A stretch of 64,000 nt of DNA from a virus. Shown in pieces: positions 22,467 through 30,583 of this stretch. The notes under the pieces were generated by a model that had not been told where the DNA came from, searched no databases, and worked only from the letters and a program-made list of their open reading frames with translations. Location of the stretch: positions 1 through 64,000 of IMG/VR virus record IMGVR_UViG_3300027833_001310. The stretch is one strand, 5' to 3'. A program made the position numbers and the translations under genes. Positions within the stretch are counted from its first letter, which is position 1, and each line of letters opens with the position of its first letter.

Positions 22467-22927
22467 ACTGTTCCTAATACATCTTTATATTTATTATACA
22501 ATTCAACTTCTAATTGAAATGCTTCTTGTTCCCATGGTTGATTTTTTAAGTCTCTTATGAGGCTATAATCAACTCCCTTCCATATTACACCACAGCTTCC
22601 TAGCTCACCTTTAATAAACTGTTTAGCATGTACTAATTCATGACATAGTGTAAGTATTCTTTCATTAAACGTGTATACATAATTGTAACTAGTTTTAGCA
22701 ACGTTAATAAAAACTTCTTCCTTGTCACCATAGCAGTCCCCTGCTACGTTACCATCACACTTATTTATAAAATGTACTTCGACGTCTACTTCTTTCTTAG
22801 TTCTCGGCATGAGGTAGTTTAAAGCATCATAACACATAAACTCTATTTGCTTCTTATGTCTTATGTTACCAAAAACCTCAACATTAGTCACTGCCTTTGC
22901 CCTCAAATAATTTTCTAAAACTATCAA
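22463..22927 (-). CDS. SprT-like zinc metallopeptidase-type protein
   Basis: 154 residues. ILTLCHELVHAKQFIKGEL at about 89-107 has the HExxH zinc/catalytic motif. The mid-part (VDVEVHFINKCDGNVAGDCY) resembles SprT-like small domains of marine phages. A second, related gene lies at 31832. Proteolysis or DNA-protein-crosslink repair is known for SprT proteins; the present role is unknown. It overlaps the upstream gene by 44 nt and the PDF start by 4 nt. Confidence 0.65.
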   Translation of the reverse strand: MIVLENYLRAKAVTNVEVFGNIRHKKQIEFMCYDALNYLMPRTKKEVDVEVHFINKCDGNVAGDCYGDKEEVFINVAKTSYNYVYTFNERILTLCHELVHAKQFIKGELGSCGVIWKGVDYSLIRDLKNQPWEQEAFQLEVELYNKYKDVLGTV

Positions 22928-23189
22928 AAAGTGGTGTTACTGCATTGTATTCGTTGTTGTATTTTATATACAGTTCGTCTGTGGGGTCGTGTTCGATAAT
23001 ATCGCCTTTGCTATATGTGATGCCTTCATACTCGACATCGTCTCGCAAAATTTCAATCGTCATACCACCATGATGAAACCACTTAGTCATTCGACCTTGT
23101 TGAGCTTCCATTGCAGTTAGCTTTTTGCCTTCTTCGATGTATTCCATGATTTCCATGTATTCCATCACTTTATCTGTGTATTGTCCCAT
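22884..23189 (-). CDS. Small protein with beta-hairpin C-terminus, first of the PDF-GH6 operon
   Basis: 101 residues, not recognised. An N-terminal helix (DKVMEYMEIMEYIEEGKKL) is followed by a Sm/SH3-like strand set (GGMTIEILRDDVEYEGITYS). Its start codon is exactly 6 nt below the TATAAT at 23201-23196, so the mRNA would be leaderless or nearly so, and no ribosome site is visible. Confidence 0.6.
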   Translation of the reverse strand: MGQYTDKVMEYMEIMEYIEEGKKLTAMEAQQGRMTKWFHHGGMTIEILRDDVEYEGITYSKGDIIEHDPTDELYIKYNNEYNAVTPLFDSFRKLFEGKGSD

Positions 23190-23195
23190 AATGAT

Positions 23196-23224
23196 ATTAT
23201 ACTATATTTGTAACTGATTGTCAA
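23196..23224 (-). promoter_or_regulatory. Sigma70-type promoter for the PDF-GH6 operon, leaderless geometry
   Basis: Minus-strand TTGACA (23224-23219), 17 nt, TATAAT (23201-23196), then 6 nt and ATG 23189. Confidence 0.85.
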
Positions 23225-24114
23225 TCAAAGTTAAGGTCTGTTAAGCCCATCATTGATTCGCCTGAATCTAATCTTCTTTTATATTCTTCTAGTTCTGGAC
23301 TAAGTGCCGTCCTTGGCCTGCCTACTCCTATGTTACCATTGTCAGTCATATAATCTGACCACTCTATATCCATCCGAACTAGCATGTCTATTCTTTCTTC
23401 TATGGTTGCATTTTCCCAGTGAGGGAATTCTTGATTTATGTTTACATTCCATGGATTTTTCCAAGCAAATGGATCAGCAACTCTAAATTTATCAGAGGGC
23501 CTACTCATCATTGTGTTAACCCAATTTAAACTATTAGATACTTTTATACCTTTGCTTTGTGCAAATTGTAACATATCTACGTGGCATTCTTTTGTATCAG
23601 ATGCGGGTATTAATAATCTATCTGCCATAGCACTGTATGTTTCTACGGTACCTGCTAAAAAGTGATCTTTCATTCCTACATTACGATCGCCATTTTTATC
23701 AAGTAGATTTGTGAAACAGTTAGTATACCAAGTATTTTCTGCAATAGGTGTTATAGGTATATCGTGATTACGAGTACTAAGCACATCTAACCTTGTTTCA
23801 AATACTGCATCATATGGTGTTTTTAAGTGTTGATGTCTTATGTTTGGAGCAACCATTGTAGCAAGTAAGGCAGGGCCATTCCACGATGTGTAAAAATTAT
23901 CATCCATGGTCATTACTATTGAGGCACTAATTTCTTTACCGGCTGATTCGAATGCACGGGTTATTGTTCCCATTTTTAGTTGTGGAGTTTGCCATGTGGC
24001 TACATAGTAATCTACATTCTCAGATATACTATCAAAGAAATCAAATACAACTGGCGCATTATAACTCCATGTGCGGACATGTCCTCTAAGTACAACTGCA
24101 ATATTTTTCATCAT
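23221..24114 (-). CDS. Glycosyltransferase-like protein
   Basis: 297 residues. It starts KNIAVVLRGHVRTWSYN, then DYYVATW and YDAVFETRLDVL, a pattern seen in LPS-type or putative glycosyltransferases that display RxDV instead of DxD. The ending (TALSPELEEYKRRLDSGESM) is hydrophilic. Donor and acceptor are unknown. It is the last gene of a late, translationally coupled operon (27132 to 23221). Confidence 0.5.
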   Translation of the reverse strand: MMKNIAVVLRGHVRTWSYNAPVVFDFFDSISENVDYYVATWQTPQLKMGTITRAFESAGKEISASIVMTMDDNFYTSWNGPALLATMVAPNIRHQHLKTPYDAVFETRLDVLSTRNHDIPITPIAENTWYTNCFTNLLDKNGDRNVGMKDHFLAGTVETYSAMADRLLIPASDTKECHVDMLQFAQSKGIKVSNSLNWVNTMMSRPSDKFRVADPFAWKNPWNVNINQEFPHWENATIEERIDMLVRMDIEWSDYMTDNGNIGVGRPRTALSPELEEYKRRLDSGESMMGLTDLNFD

Positions 24115-24953
24115 ATAATATTTCTCTGTTTACAAAAGTCAAACATATATTGACCCCATATTTTATGTCCTAATGCACTTGGATGAAACACAATAAAAGA
24201 ATCTTCTAAACTGCCTTGCTCTATCATTGTATGATGTGCAGTAGAGTCTTTATTAATAAATGTATTGTTGTCAATCAAGTTCCACATAGTAGATAATTCG
24301 TTTGACATTACTAAGTTTTCATTTCTATAAACTTCGTCGTCCCAATCTCTAAGCATTTGTTCATGGTGATGATAAAATGCTTGATGCATAACATATTTAA
24401 TGTTTAAACTTTTTAACAGCATCTGTGTTAAAAATACTGTATGTATATATTTAGTAACAAACCCTTCAGGTGAGCCAAACATATCAAAGAATAAATTGTA
24501 AAACTGATTTAATTTCTTACCTTCTGTTTCGCCTAGTTGGCCTGTAAAGTCTTGATCTAAACTCCATGGACCGTACGGTGCATAGTTTGTATCACCAAAT
24601 CGTTCTTTGTAATAATGCTCTGTACGTTCCGGGCTGGTCCATCCAATACTAACTATTAAGTCTGATGTATCTTTGCCGCCTAGGTAATCATTGTCTGCTA
24701 ACCAAGCAACTAACTTTCTAAATATTGCATCATTGCTTTGCGAAGGTAAACTAAGATCAACTATATCTCCTATGTTTGCATGTTTAGCAAACTGATTTAT
24801 ATAACGATGCTCAAGCCTGTATTTAATATTTTCAGGAACACTTTGCCTCTCAAAACCACCACCGGGTAAATTCATAATTGGCTCTGGGTCAATTGCAGGG
24901 TCTACTAGCTCTGCTCCCCAACACCAACTGTCTCCGCATGCTAATAGTTTCAT
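24111..24953 (-). CDS. SGNH-hydrolase-like protein
   Basis: 280 residues. LLACGDSWCWGAEL at residues 3-16 carries the GDS nucleophile motif. IVFHPSALGHKIWGQYM near residue 258 has the C-terminal catalytic His context of SGNH/GDSL hydrolases (usual DxxH appears as HPSALGH). These remove acyl groups from sugars or lipids. It overlaps both neighbours by 4 nt. Together with the sugar genes around it, deacetylation of a surface glycan is plausible (inference). Confidence 0.65.
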   Translation of the reverse strand: MKLLACGDSWCWGAELVDPAIDPEPIMNLPGGGFERQSVPENIKYRLEHRYINQFAKHANIGDIVDLSLPSQSNDAIFRKLVAWLADNDYLGGKDTSDLIVSIGWTSPERTEHYYKERFGDTNYAPYGPWSLDQDFTGQLGETEGKKLNQFYNLFFDMFGSPEGFVTKYIHTVFLTQMLLKSLNIKYVMHQAFYHHHEQMLRDWDDEVYRNENLVMSNELSTMWNLIDNNTFINKDSTAHHTMIEQGSLEDSFIVFHPSALGHKIWGQYMFDFCKQRNII

Positions 24954-25405
24954 TGCCTAATTTCCTTTATCTTTTGTACCCAGTCACTGCATATACCTGC
25001 ACACTGTACATCTAATGTATTTTTTAATGTAGCATCTGTAACTTCAGGCATAACCATAATACTACGCCTTACTAGTTTTTTACCTATGTTTGTCCAAATA
25101 TATTTCTTATTAGTTAATGAGTAGTCGTCGCTTTCTTGCCAAAAAGAATTAGCACGATTCATTTCTATGCCGCCAAAGAAATGTAATGCTTCGATGTTTT
25201 TGCAATGCACCCAATATTTTTCATTAAAATTAATTATAGCTGAAGGATATTGAGGTTTGTCATGGCCTAAAAATATTTCGCCGTCTATAACCCATACATC
25301 AACTTCTACTTCGAATCCTGCATCAAATGCTTTTTGTATATGATCTGGATGGTTCTCCATTTCCGAAGGACCATCTATGTTACCGCGATGTGCTATAAGT
25401 TTCAT
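24950..25405 (-). CDS. Glycerophosphodiester phosphodiesterase-like protein
   Basis: About 151 residues. MKLIAHRGNIDGPSEMENHP, VEVDVWVIDGEIFLGHD and a later WTNIG resemble GDPD motifs (HRG, EN, ExD), but the domain is shorter than the usual 240. The start is taken at 25405, where ATGA overlaps the stop of the upstream gene, rather than the longer reading from 25447. It could be a reduced GDPD that acts on a phospho-sugar; activity is not certain. Confidence 0.55.
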   Translation of the reverse strand: MKLIAHRGNIDGPSEMENHPDHIQKAFDAGFEVEVDVWVIDGEIFLGHDKPQYPSAIINFNEKYWVHCKNIEALHFFGGIEMNRANSFWQESDDYSLTNKKYIWTNIGKKLVRRSIMVMPEVTDATLKNTLDVQCAGICSDWVQKIKEIRQ

Positions 25406-26121
25406 AATTTTATTTCGTGACTTAATATGTGTTGTGTTTGTTCCCATCCTTTAGTGATGTGGAATGTTTTGCCAAGTTGATGTTTAGCAATAACATCTGC
25501 TAATGGTTGATCGATACCCCATTCGCCCATCTTATCTCCAAAGAACATAAAATCTTGTCCGGAATGCAGTATTAAATCTACTACTTGTCCTTTGTGGGCG
25601 CCTTTCAGACAAATATCAATACTTATATCGCCTCCAATGAATACATCAAATCTTGGAAACTTTTGTTTAAATTCTTTTGCAAGTGCGAGCCTTTCTTGCT
25701 CAACTAAATCGTAGTGTTTATATTGCTGACGCTGAAGTTCTGTTGCGTCTCTTCCTACTATACTAAAGTTTACACTGCCAGGACGTATTGCTATGTGTGT
25801 TCCTGCTCTATCCGGATAAGGACTAGTATCTAACTTACCTTGTAAGAATTCTTTTTCTTCTTCGGTAAATTCGAACTCATTAACAGTTACACTTCTGCCT
25901 TCCTGTGTAATACTATTGCCCATGCAGTTAGCAACAAGTACTGCATTTTCAGTTATGTCTGAACCTATTTGTTCGATTGTGCGTTCGTATGTGCTACCAG
26001 TAACAAGTACATAAGTATGGTTCCAGGTATCACGCCAGTGTATGAACCAATCTTTAAACGCAGGATCTATATTTGCTCCTGTGTCTGTTAATACCCCATC
26101 TATATCAAATAAAAATATCAT
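25402..26121 (-). CDS. PMM2-type phosphomannomutase/HAD phosphatase
   Basis: 239 residues, near the family length (about 250). FDIDGVLTD (Asp6, Asp8) is the HAD nucleophile site. The cap has NFSIVGRDATELQRQQY, and the C-terminal part GGDISIDICLKGAHKGQVV and FFGDKMGEWGIDQPLA reproduces the eukaryote-type phosphomannomutase signature. These enzymes interconvert mannose-6-P and mannose-1-P, feeding GDP-mannose. It sits between a cupin and a GDPD-like gene and close to a sugar-1-P nucleotidyltransferase, so a sugar-nucleotide route is likely. Confidence 0.8.
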   Translation of the reverse strand: MIFLFDIDGVLTDTGANIDPAFKDWFIHWRDTWNHTYVLVTGSTYERTIEQIGSDITENAVLVANCMGNSITQEGRSVTVNEFEFTEEEKEFLQGKLDTSPYPDRAGTHIAIRPGSVNFSIVGRDATELQRQQYKHYDLVEQERLALAKEFKQKFPRFDVFIGGDISIDICLKGAHKGQVVDLILHSGQDFMFFGDKMGEWGIDQPLADVIAKHQLGKTFHITKGWEQTQHILSHEIKL

Positions 26122-26447
26122 TCATTGCCTACTATAATTTTGTCTGTGCTGTCGCCGGGTACCTTAACACATAATATTGTGCAATCCTCATAAAATGTTG
26201 GATCAGCAATTTCGTTAGGTTCTATAACAAATATATCACCTTCTACTAGTTCTTTGTCGCATACTTTCATACTACCTTTTAGTAATACGTTATACTCTGT
26301 TCCAATAGGATGATAGTGTGCTGGCCATTGTTCATCTTTTAAGTGTGTTAATATGCCTACTTCAAAACCTTTTGTTTTTAATACACTTGGCTCGAAGTCT
26401 CCTATGAGCCAACCTCTGTGCATATCTTTTAATTTAGTTACTTCCAT
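26118..26447 (-). CDS. Cupin-fold protein
   Basis: 109 residues. HYHPIGTEYNVLLKGSMKV and EGDIFVIEPNE are the two cupin motifs (metal His/His/Glu with Gly-rich strand, then PxG-like end). Cupins of this size in sugar clusters act as epimerases or isomerases or as metal-dependent sensors. Overlaps neighbours by 4 and 14 nt. Confidence 0.7.
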   Translation of the reverse strand: MEVTKLKDMHRGWLIGDFEPSVLKTKGFEVGILTHLKDEQWPAHYHPIGTEYNVLLKGSMKVCDKELVEGDIFVIEPNEIADPTFYEDCTILCVKVPGDSTDKIIVGNE

Positions 26448-27132
26448 TATATTTTTCTAAATCCTCTGGTGTTCCTATAAATGCTATTTCTTCATCGTCG
26501 ATCATGTAATCGCCAACTGTTAACCCATCGTTAATTAAGTAGTTGTATGTAGCACTAATATAAAACTCGTTTAATGATCTATTATTTTCTGCCATCATTT
26601 TGGTACCAGCGTTTACAAAGTCTTTGCCTTGTTTCCAATAATGTATTCCTGTTAATGCGTTGTTACTAATTACTTCTTTTTCAACTACCTTTGTTACTAG
26701 ATTGTTTTCAATTAGAGCATAACTATGCTTAGGATTATTGTCTAGTATTGTAACAAGTCCGCCATCAAAATTCCTTAAACGGCCAAGTGCATCAGCAGAT
26801 GCCCACCGCATAACTTGATCGCAGTTAGCAATAACAAGTTCATCATCGTTATTAATTAACTCTTCTAACAATAATACAGACTGAACAGCGCCTTCTGTTA
26901 CATAATCAATTACAAGAAAAGTACAGTTGGGTGTAATGTTTCGCAGTTCATGCATTACATCTTCTGTTAAATTATGTTTAGGTAGTATGTAATGATAAGT
27001 TCCATCTAAGTCTAAAGTTTTTACAGCAAGTGCTATCATAGATATACCGCCAACTTTAATGTATGGCTTAGGTTCTTTATAAAGCGGTTTAAATCTACTG
27101 CCGGCACCTGCCGCAGGGATAACAATATTCAT
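26434..27132 (-). CDS. Sugar-phosphate nucleotidyltransferase
   Basis: 232 residues. VIPAAGAGSRFKPLYKEPKP (4-23) is the Gly-rich nucleotide loop with catalytic Arg/Lys of NDP-sugar pyrophosphorylases; VIANCDQVMRW holds the metal Asp. The enzyme joins NTP and sugar-1-phosphate. First gene of the sugar operon, behind an AATAAATA late promoter set 5 nt from the start codon; the operon continues to 23221. Confidence 0.8.
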   Translation of the reverse strand: MNIVIPAAGAGSRFKPLYKEPKPYIKVGGISMIALAVKTLDLDGTYHYILPKHNLTEDVMHELRNITPNCTFLVIDYVTEGAVQSVLLLEELINNDDELVIANCDQVMRWASADALGRLRNFDGGLVTILDNNPKHSYALIENNLVTKVVEKEVISNNALTGIHYWKQGKDFVNAGTKMMAENNRSLNEFYISATYNYLINDGLTVGDYMIDDEEIAFIGTPEDLEKYNGSN

Positions 27133-27137
27133 GCTAC

Positions 27138-27145
27138 TATTTATT
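27138..27145 (-). promoter_or_regulatory. Late promoter variant (AATAAATA) for the sugar operon
   Basis: 5 nt (GTAGC) before ATG 27132. No Shine-Dalgarno visible. Confidence 0.65.
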
Positions 27146-27156
27146 TGGTTAAACCG

Positions 27157-27798
27157 CTATAGATAGTCTTTTAACGGCAACACAGCCTCACTAAATTTAG
27201 TTACAGTATCGTTTGCAAGGTCTGATTCTTCACGTAACACTTCGTTCCATGTAGAAAGATTATATGCCATGCTTATACGCAATTCTTCTTGCGTGTTTTT
27301 CTTGCCCCAATGGGGTAAATTTGTTGGTGCAAATACAATGCGGCCATCGAAATTTTGCACAGGATAAATGTTCCTATCACCTACTCCTGCATCTGGCTTA
27401 GCATAGTATGTTTCTGTTCGCGTATCATTCAGCACCCAGTATCCATGCCATTCGCCATAATGTGTATGAGGACTAATACGTTGTCCTTTTGCCCAAATAT
27501 TCATCCAACTTTTTAGATAAAAGTCTTTTGGATCTTCTCCTACCATTTCTAACATTTCTACTATTACCGGTATCACATATTGTAACTTAGGAAACCTAGT
27601 CATAACATCTATATGATAACTGCTGTAATCATTAGAGGTATAGTTAAAGTTTTCTGTAGTTGTCGAACCTGGAAACAAGTCTTCTCTGGCGGCTACAATT
27701 TCGTCATGCACTTCTCTGAACTGATCAGTGATAACTTTGCCTTCGATGAAAGGAGTACCATGCAGTGTACCTAATTTTAAATCTTTTTCAATAATCAC
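27157..27798 (-). CDS. 2OG-Fe(II) dioxygenase-like protein
   Basis: 213 residues. SWMNIWAKGQRISPHTHYGE and HGYWVLN form the iron-site strands with the His-x-His pattern, and PTNLPHWGKKNTQEELRIS carries the distal His and 2OG Arg. This is the marine-phage branch in which HxD is replaced by HxH or similar. It overlaps the upstream dioxygenase gene by 4 nt, and the two may act in tandem. Confidence 0.6.
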   Translation of the reverse strand: MIIEKDLKLGTLHGTPFIEGKVITDQFREVHDEIVAAREDLFPGSTTTENFNYTSNDYSSYHIDVMTRFPKLQYVIPVIVEMLEMVGEDPKDFYLKSWMNIWAKGQRISPHTHYGEWHGYWVLNDTRTETYYAKPDAGVGDRNIYPVQNFDGRIVFAPTNLPHWGKKNTQEELRISMAYNLSTWNEVLREESDLANDTVTKFSEAVLPLKDYL

Positions 27799-28427
27799 TT
27801 ATGCCACTTGTTCTTACGATCTTCAGATAATTCTATATTATCTCGTTTCCATTGCAATGATTTCACTGAACGATGACCTGCGTGGTCGCGTATTCCTAAT
27901 ACATTACTAAAACTCCAATATCCTGTTAGTCTAATTAAATTGTCTGTGGGTACTTTGGCCTTGTGCCACATTCTACCATCAAACAATACCAGTCGGTTGA
28001 ATACATTTTCAACAACATCATCGCCAAGCATCAAGCCAGTATCATAATGCTGACTTCCATGTACTTCAGGATTTAAAAATACTAAACAACTTAAATAGTA
28101 ATCATTAAATCCTACCCTGTCACTGTTAATATCAACATGTCCATCCATAACAAAGCCGTCGCCGGATTGGTTTGCATTTAAATGAGCTCGTTTTAGATGA
28201 GCAAGTTTTGTCTTACTTTGAAATTCTTGTGCATACGGTAGTAACCAATTTTCTGCATCAAATATATTTACAAATTCTTCATATGTAAATAACGTAGATT
28301 GATATGGTGGGCTTTTCGGGTCTGATTCATGTCTTTGAGTTTCTAGTCGTACATGGTTTATAAAATAGTGTTTCCACTTTTCAACTACATGATCGGGCAT
28401 AGCATTGTCTATGACTTTATATTCCAT
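27795..28427 (-). CDS. 2OG-Fe(II) dioxygenase-like protein
   Basis: 210 residues. FVMDGHVDINSD gives HxD at about 118-120; MWHKAKVPTDNLIRLTGYWS gives distal His and Arg at about 178-192. The usual jelly-roll core lies between them. It has a GATAAATA promoter 6 nt before its start codon, so it is late. Substrate unknown. Confidence 0.7.
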   Translation of the reverse strand: MEYKVIDNAMPDHVVEKWKHYFINHVRLETQRHESDPKSPPYQSTLFTYEEFVNIFDAENWLLPYAQEFQSKTKLAHLKRAHLNANQSGDGFVMDGHVDINSDRVGFNDYYLSCLVFLNPEVHGSQHYDTGLMLGDDVVENVFNRLVLFDGRMWHKAKVPTDNLIRLTGYWSFSNVLGIRDHAGHRSVKSLQWKRDNIELSEDRKNKWHK

Positions 28428-28433
28428 ATTATC

Positions 28434-28441
28434 TATTTATC
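28434..28441 (-). promoter_or_regulatory. T4-type late promoter (GATAAATA)
   Basis: 6 nt before ATG 28427. Confidence 0.65.
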
Positions 28442-28449
28442 GCAAAATC

Positions 28450-28524
28450 TGGAGCGGGTGGGCGGAATCGAACCGCCATCTAAACGTTGGCAACGTCTTG
28501 TAATAACCGTTATACGACACCCGC
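28450..28524 (-). tRNA. tRNA-Gly (GCC), CCA encoded
   Basis: Acceptor GCGGGTG/CACCCGC, anticodon loop TTGCCAA (GCC), T-loop GGTTCGATTCC, discriminator T and CCA encoded. Confidence 0.95.
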
Positions 28525-28527
28525 AAA

Positions 28528-28604
28528 TGGCGATCCAGAAGAGACTCGAACTCTCAACTTCCGCCGTGACAGGGCGGTGCTCTAACCAATTGAACTACTG
28601 GACC
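28528..28604 (-). tRNA. tRNA-Asp (GUC), CCA encoded
   Basis: Acceptor GGTCCAG/CTGGATC, anticodon loop CTGTCAC (GUC), D-loop TTCAATTGGTTAGAG, CCA encoded. Confidence 0.95.
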
Positions 28605-28680
28605 AGTTGTGGGGTTCGCCGCCCCACCGTCTACTCTACTGCATTATTTAGAATTCGGTCCAAATGCTGTTGACCTAGAG

Positions 28681-28756
28681 TGGTGGAGCCAGGCGGGATC
28701 GAACCGCCGACCCCCTGCTTGCAAAGCAGGTGCTCTCCCATCTGAGCTATGGCCCC
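28681..28756 (-). tRNA. tRNA-Ala (UGC), CCA encoded
   Basis: Acceptor GGGGCCA with TGGCTCC, anticodon loop TTTGCAA (UGC), T-loop GGTTCGATCC, CCA encoded. The 76-nt gap to tRNA-Asp (28605-28680) holds no gene. Confidence 0.95.
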
Positions 28757-28768
28757 TCATCAATATTT

Positions 28769-28797
28769 ATTATACAGTCTGTGTTATTGGATGTCAA
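28769..28797 (-). promoter_or_regulatory. Sigma70-type promoter for tRNA Ala-Asp-Gly
   Basis: Minus-strand TTGACA (28797-28792), 17 nt, TATAAT (28774-28769), 12 nt before tRNA-Ala. It overlaps the stop of the SGNH gene. Confidence 0.88.
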
Positions 28798-29669
28798 CCT
28801 GGCAGTGAAACTATTTGTTGTAAACTTTCAAGTCCGTAGTAAGTATTGTCTCTATTTTTTGCAATACTAGTTACTGGATTACTGAACCATTTCTTTTCAT
28901 CATCCTTGGCTAACTGTTTTACTTTATCACTAAATGGTTGATTAAATATTTCTTCTAAGTATGCAATATGCTCTGTTGGCAAAGGATGTGTGTCATATCG
29001 CTGTGCATGTTTTGTTGCTTTTAGTAGTAAGTTTCTTTTTCTGTACTTACTGTGTAGTTTTGATAGTTCTTTGTTATTTCCTGTATGTATCTCTATATAA
29101 TTTTCAATTACATCTGCATAACTATCGTAACCTGGGAATAGTACATTAACAAAACTAGGCATTATTTTACCACGTATCTTAAGCATTTCCTGTGGCATAG
29201 GTTCTATTTGTAAATTAATACAAGTGCATTGTAATGTATTTTGATATATTATAGATGACTTAATTGCAATCAGAGATTCTAATAACAGTGTATTGTATGT
29301 TTGATGTTTAGTGATTTCAGCAATCTCTTGTTTTCTCTTATCAGAAACTTGTACACTTTTATCTGTAATATTGCCCCAGTGTTTCCATTCATTTGAATCG
29401 CCGTAAAAACTATCTCCTAAAACACTATACCTACTATGCATAGACCACTGTGTAATCACTAAATCGTCTGGTGTAAGATTATATTTGCCGTCTAACAAGA
29501 ATAATTGACTTTGTATGTACTTATTACTTGCACCCGAGTGTCCTAAGTTATACAAAGGAATATCTAGTTCAACTGATAATGCCGCTGCCCACGTAGGCCA
29601 ATTGCGGTAGTTAGTAAAACTGCAACCTATCACAAACAACCTGTTATACTTTTTAGAAAAGTCTATCAT
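28794..29669 (-). CDS. SGNH-hydrolase-like protein
   Basis: 291 residues. LFVIGCSFTNYRNWPTWAAAL at the start has the GCSxT variant of the GDS nucleophile block, LYNLGHSGASNKYI supplies the Gly and Asn blocks, and DDLVITQWSMHSRYS the fourth. The distal His lies in HAQRYDTHPLP. Probable esterase acting on a sugar or lipid. Second member of this group in the window; overlaps the dioxygenase gene upstream by 4 nt. Confidence 0.6.
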   Translation of the reverse strand: MIDFSKKYNRLFVIGCSFTNYRNWPTWAAALSVELDIPLYNLGHSGASNKYIQSQLFLLDGKYNLTPDDLVITQWSMHSRYSVLGDSFYGDSNEWKHWGNITDKSVQVSDKRKQEIAEITKHQTYNTLLLESLIAIKSSIIYQNTLQCTCINLQIEPMPQEMLKIRGKIMPSFVNVLFPGYDSYADVIENYIEIHTGNNKELSKLHSKYRKRNLLLKATKHAQRYDTHPLPTEHIAYLEEIFNQPFSDKVKQLAKDDEKKWFSNPVTSIAKNRDNTYYGLESLQQIVSLPG

Positions 29670-30241
29670 AACATTATAGGTACTTGTATGAATGGATTGT
29701 TTAGGTCTGTTAATGTTTCATTCACATCAAATGCTAATGTAATTCGAGGCTCTTCAAACTTATCTACTGTTAACACTCGGTGTTTGTTTTTGCCTGGTCC
29801 TATGTAGATGTTACCTACTTGGTTCTCAATGTTTACGGTTTCAAACTGGGTAATGGTATTGTTTGGTCTAATGGACATGTATCCATGGAATAGTGAGGTG
29901 TGGTTATGCCAATTCAGCACTGACTTTTCGTTATGGTAGTTTATCCAACACTTTAAATACAGAGAACTGCTACCACCTGTGTAGAAATCTTTTATTAAAC
30001 TAAGCAATTCGTCAAACACAATGTTCCACTCTTTGCTGTTTCTTAACAGTAGTAAAGCATTATACTCATTATACAAACTAGTAGAATCCTGCTTAGTATT
30101 CTTATAACGTTGTATATCGGATGTATTTGCATTGTTACTAGAAAATTGCTCACTATACACTAACATTATATCGTCGACATACTTAGATAATGTATCAGCA
30201 TTATCAATAATGTATTGAGATTTGTGTAGTGTGTAATTCAT
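29666..30241 (-). CDS. 2OG-Fe(II) dioxygenase-like protein
   Basis: 191 residues. CWINYHNEKSVLNWHNHTSL, then FHGYMSIR, matches the first iron-site strands (HxH style) and GPGKNKHRVLTV with PRITLAFDV gives the distal His and Arg. Same branch as the gene at 27157. It has an AATAAATA late promoter 7 nt upstream of the start. Function unknown. Confidence 0.6.
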   Translation of the reverse strand: MNYTLHKSQYIIDNADTLSKYVDDIMLVYSEQFSSNNANTSDIQRYKNTKQDSTSLYNEYNALLLLRNSKEWNIVFDELLSLIKDFYTGGSSSLYLKCWINYHNEKSVLNWHNHTSLFHGYMSIRPNNTITQFETVNIENQVGNIYIGPGKNKHRVLTVDKFEEPRITLAFDVNETLTDLNNPFIQVPIML

Positions 30242-30248
30242 GTAGTCT

Positions 30249-30256
30249 TATTTATT
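30249..30256 (-). promoter_or_regulatory. Late promoter variant (AATAAATA)
   Basis: 7 nt before ATG 30241. Confidence 0.5.
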
Positions 30257-30265
30257 CTACTTGTA

Positions 30266-30355
30266 TGGCGGAGAGTGAGGGATTCGAACCCTCGGTCCAG
30301 TTACCCAGACGCCTCCTTAGCAGGGAGGTACTTTCGACCACTCAGCCAACTCTCC
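30266..30355 (-). tRNA. tRNA-Ser (GCU), CCA encoded
   Basis: Class II tRNA with long variable arm; acceptor GGAGAGT/ACTCTCC, anticodon loop CTGCTAA (GCU), CCA encoded. Confidence 0.94.
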
Positions 30356-30360
30356 AATAT

Positions 30361-30437
30361 TGGTACGCCTTAGTGGATTCGAACCACTGACCTACGGCTT
30401 AGAAGGCCGTTGCTCTATCCAGCTGAGCTAAAGGCGC
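30361..30437 (-). tRNA. tRNA-Arg (UCU), CCA encoded
   Basis: Acceptor GCGCCTT/AAGGCGT, anticodon loop CTTCTAA (UCU), T-loop GGTTCGAATCC, CCA encoded. Confidence 0.95.
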
Positions 30438-30471
30438 AACACTCTGTTACTTCTAATAGAAGTGTCGATTC

Positions 30472-30555
30472 GAAAAGGCCCCGCACCAGTATTCTCTGGC
30501 TGTACAAATGAACGTACTGCACCTCACGAGTTCGTTGTTCTGAACCCGCCTTTTC
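30472..30555 (-). ncRNA. Structured RNA between a promoter and tRNA-Arg
   Basis: GAAAAGGC (30555-30548 read on minus) pairs perfectly with GCCTTTTC (30479-30472), closing an 84-nt domain with inner hairpins (CCAG/CTGG, GTAC/GTAC, GTTC/GAAC). A further perfect hairpin ACTTCT/AGAAGT lies downstream at about 30449-30463. It lies on the transcript from the promoter at 30608-30636. No T-arm or anticodon arm of a tRNA can be built. Family unknown. Confidence 0.45.
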
Positions 30556-30583
30556 TTGCCCTTGTTTTCCCACATAAAAACTT

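Noticed and set aside
28353-28839. Plus-strand frames of 106 and 76 codons
   Set aside because: They cross three tRNA genes and coding parts of minus-strand genes.
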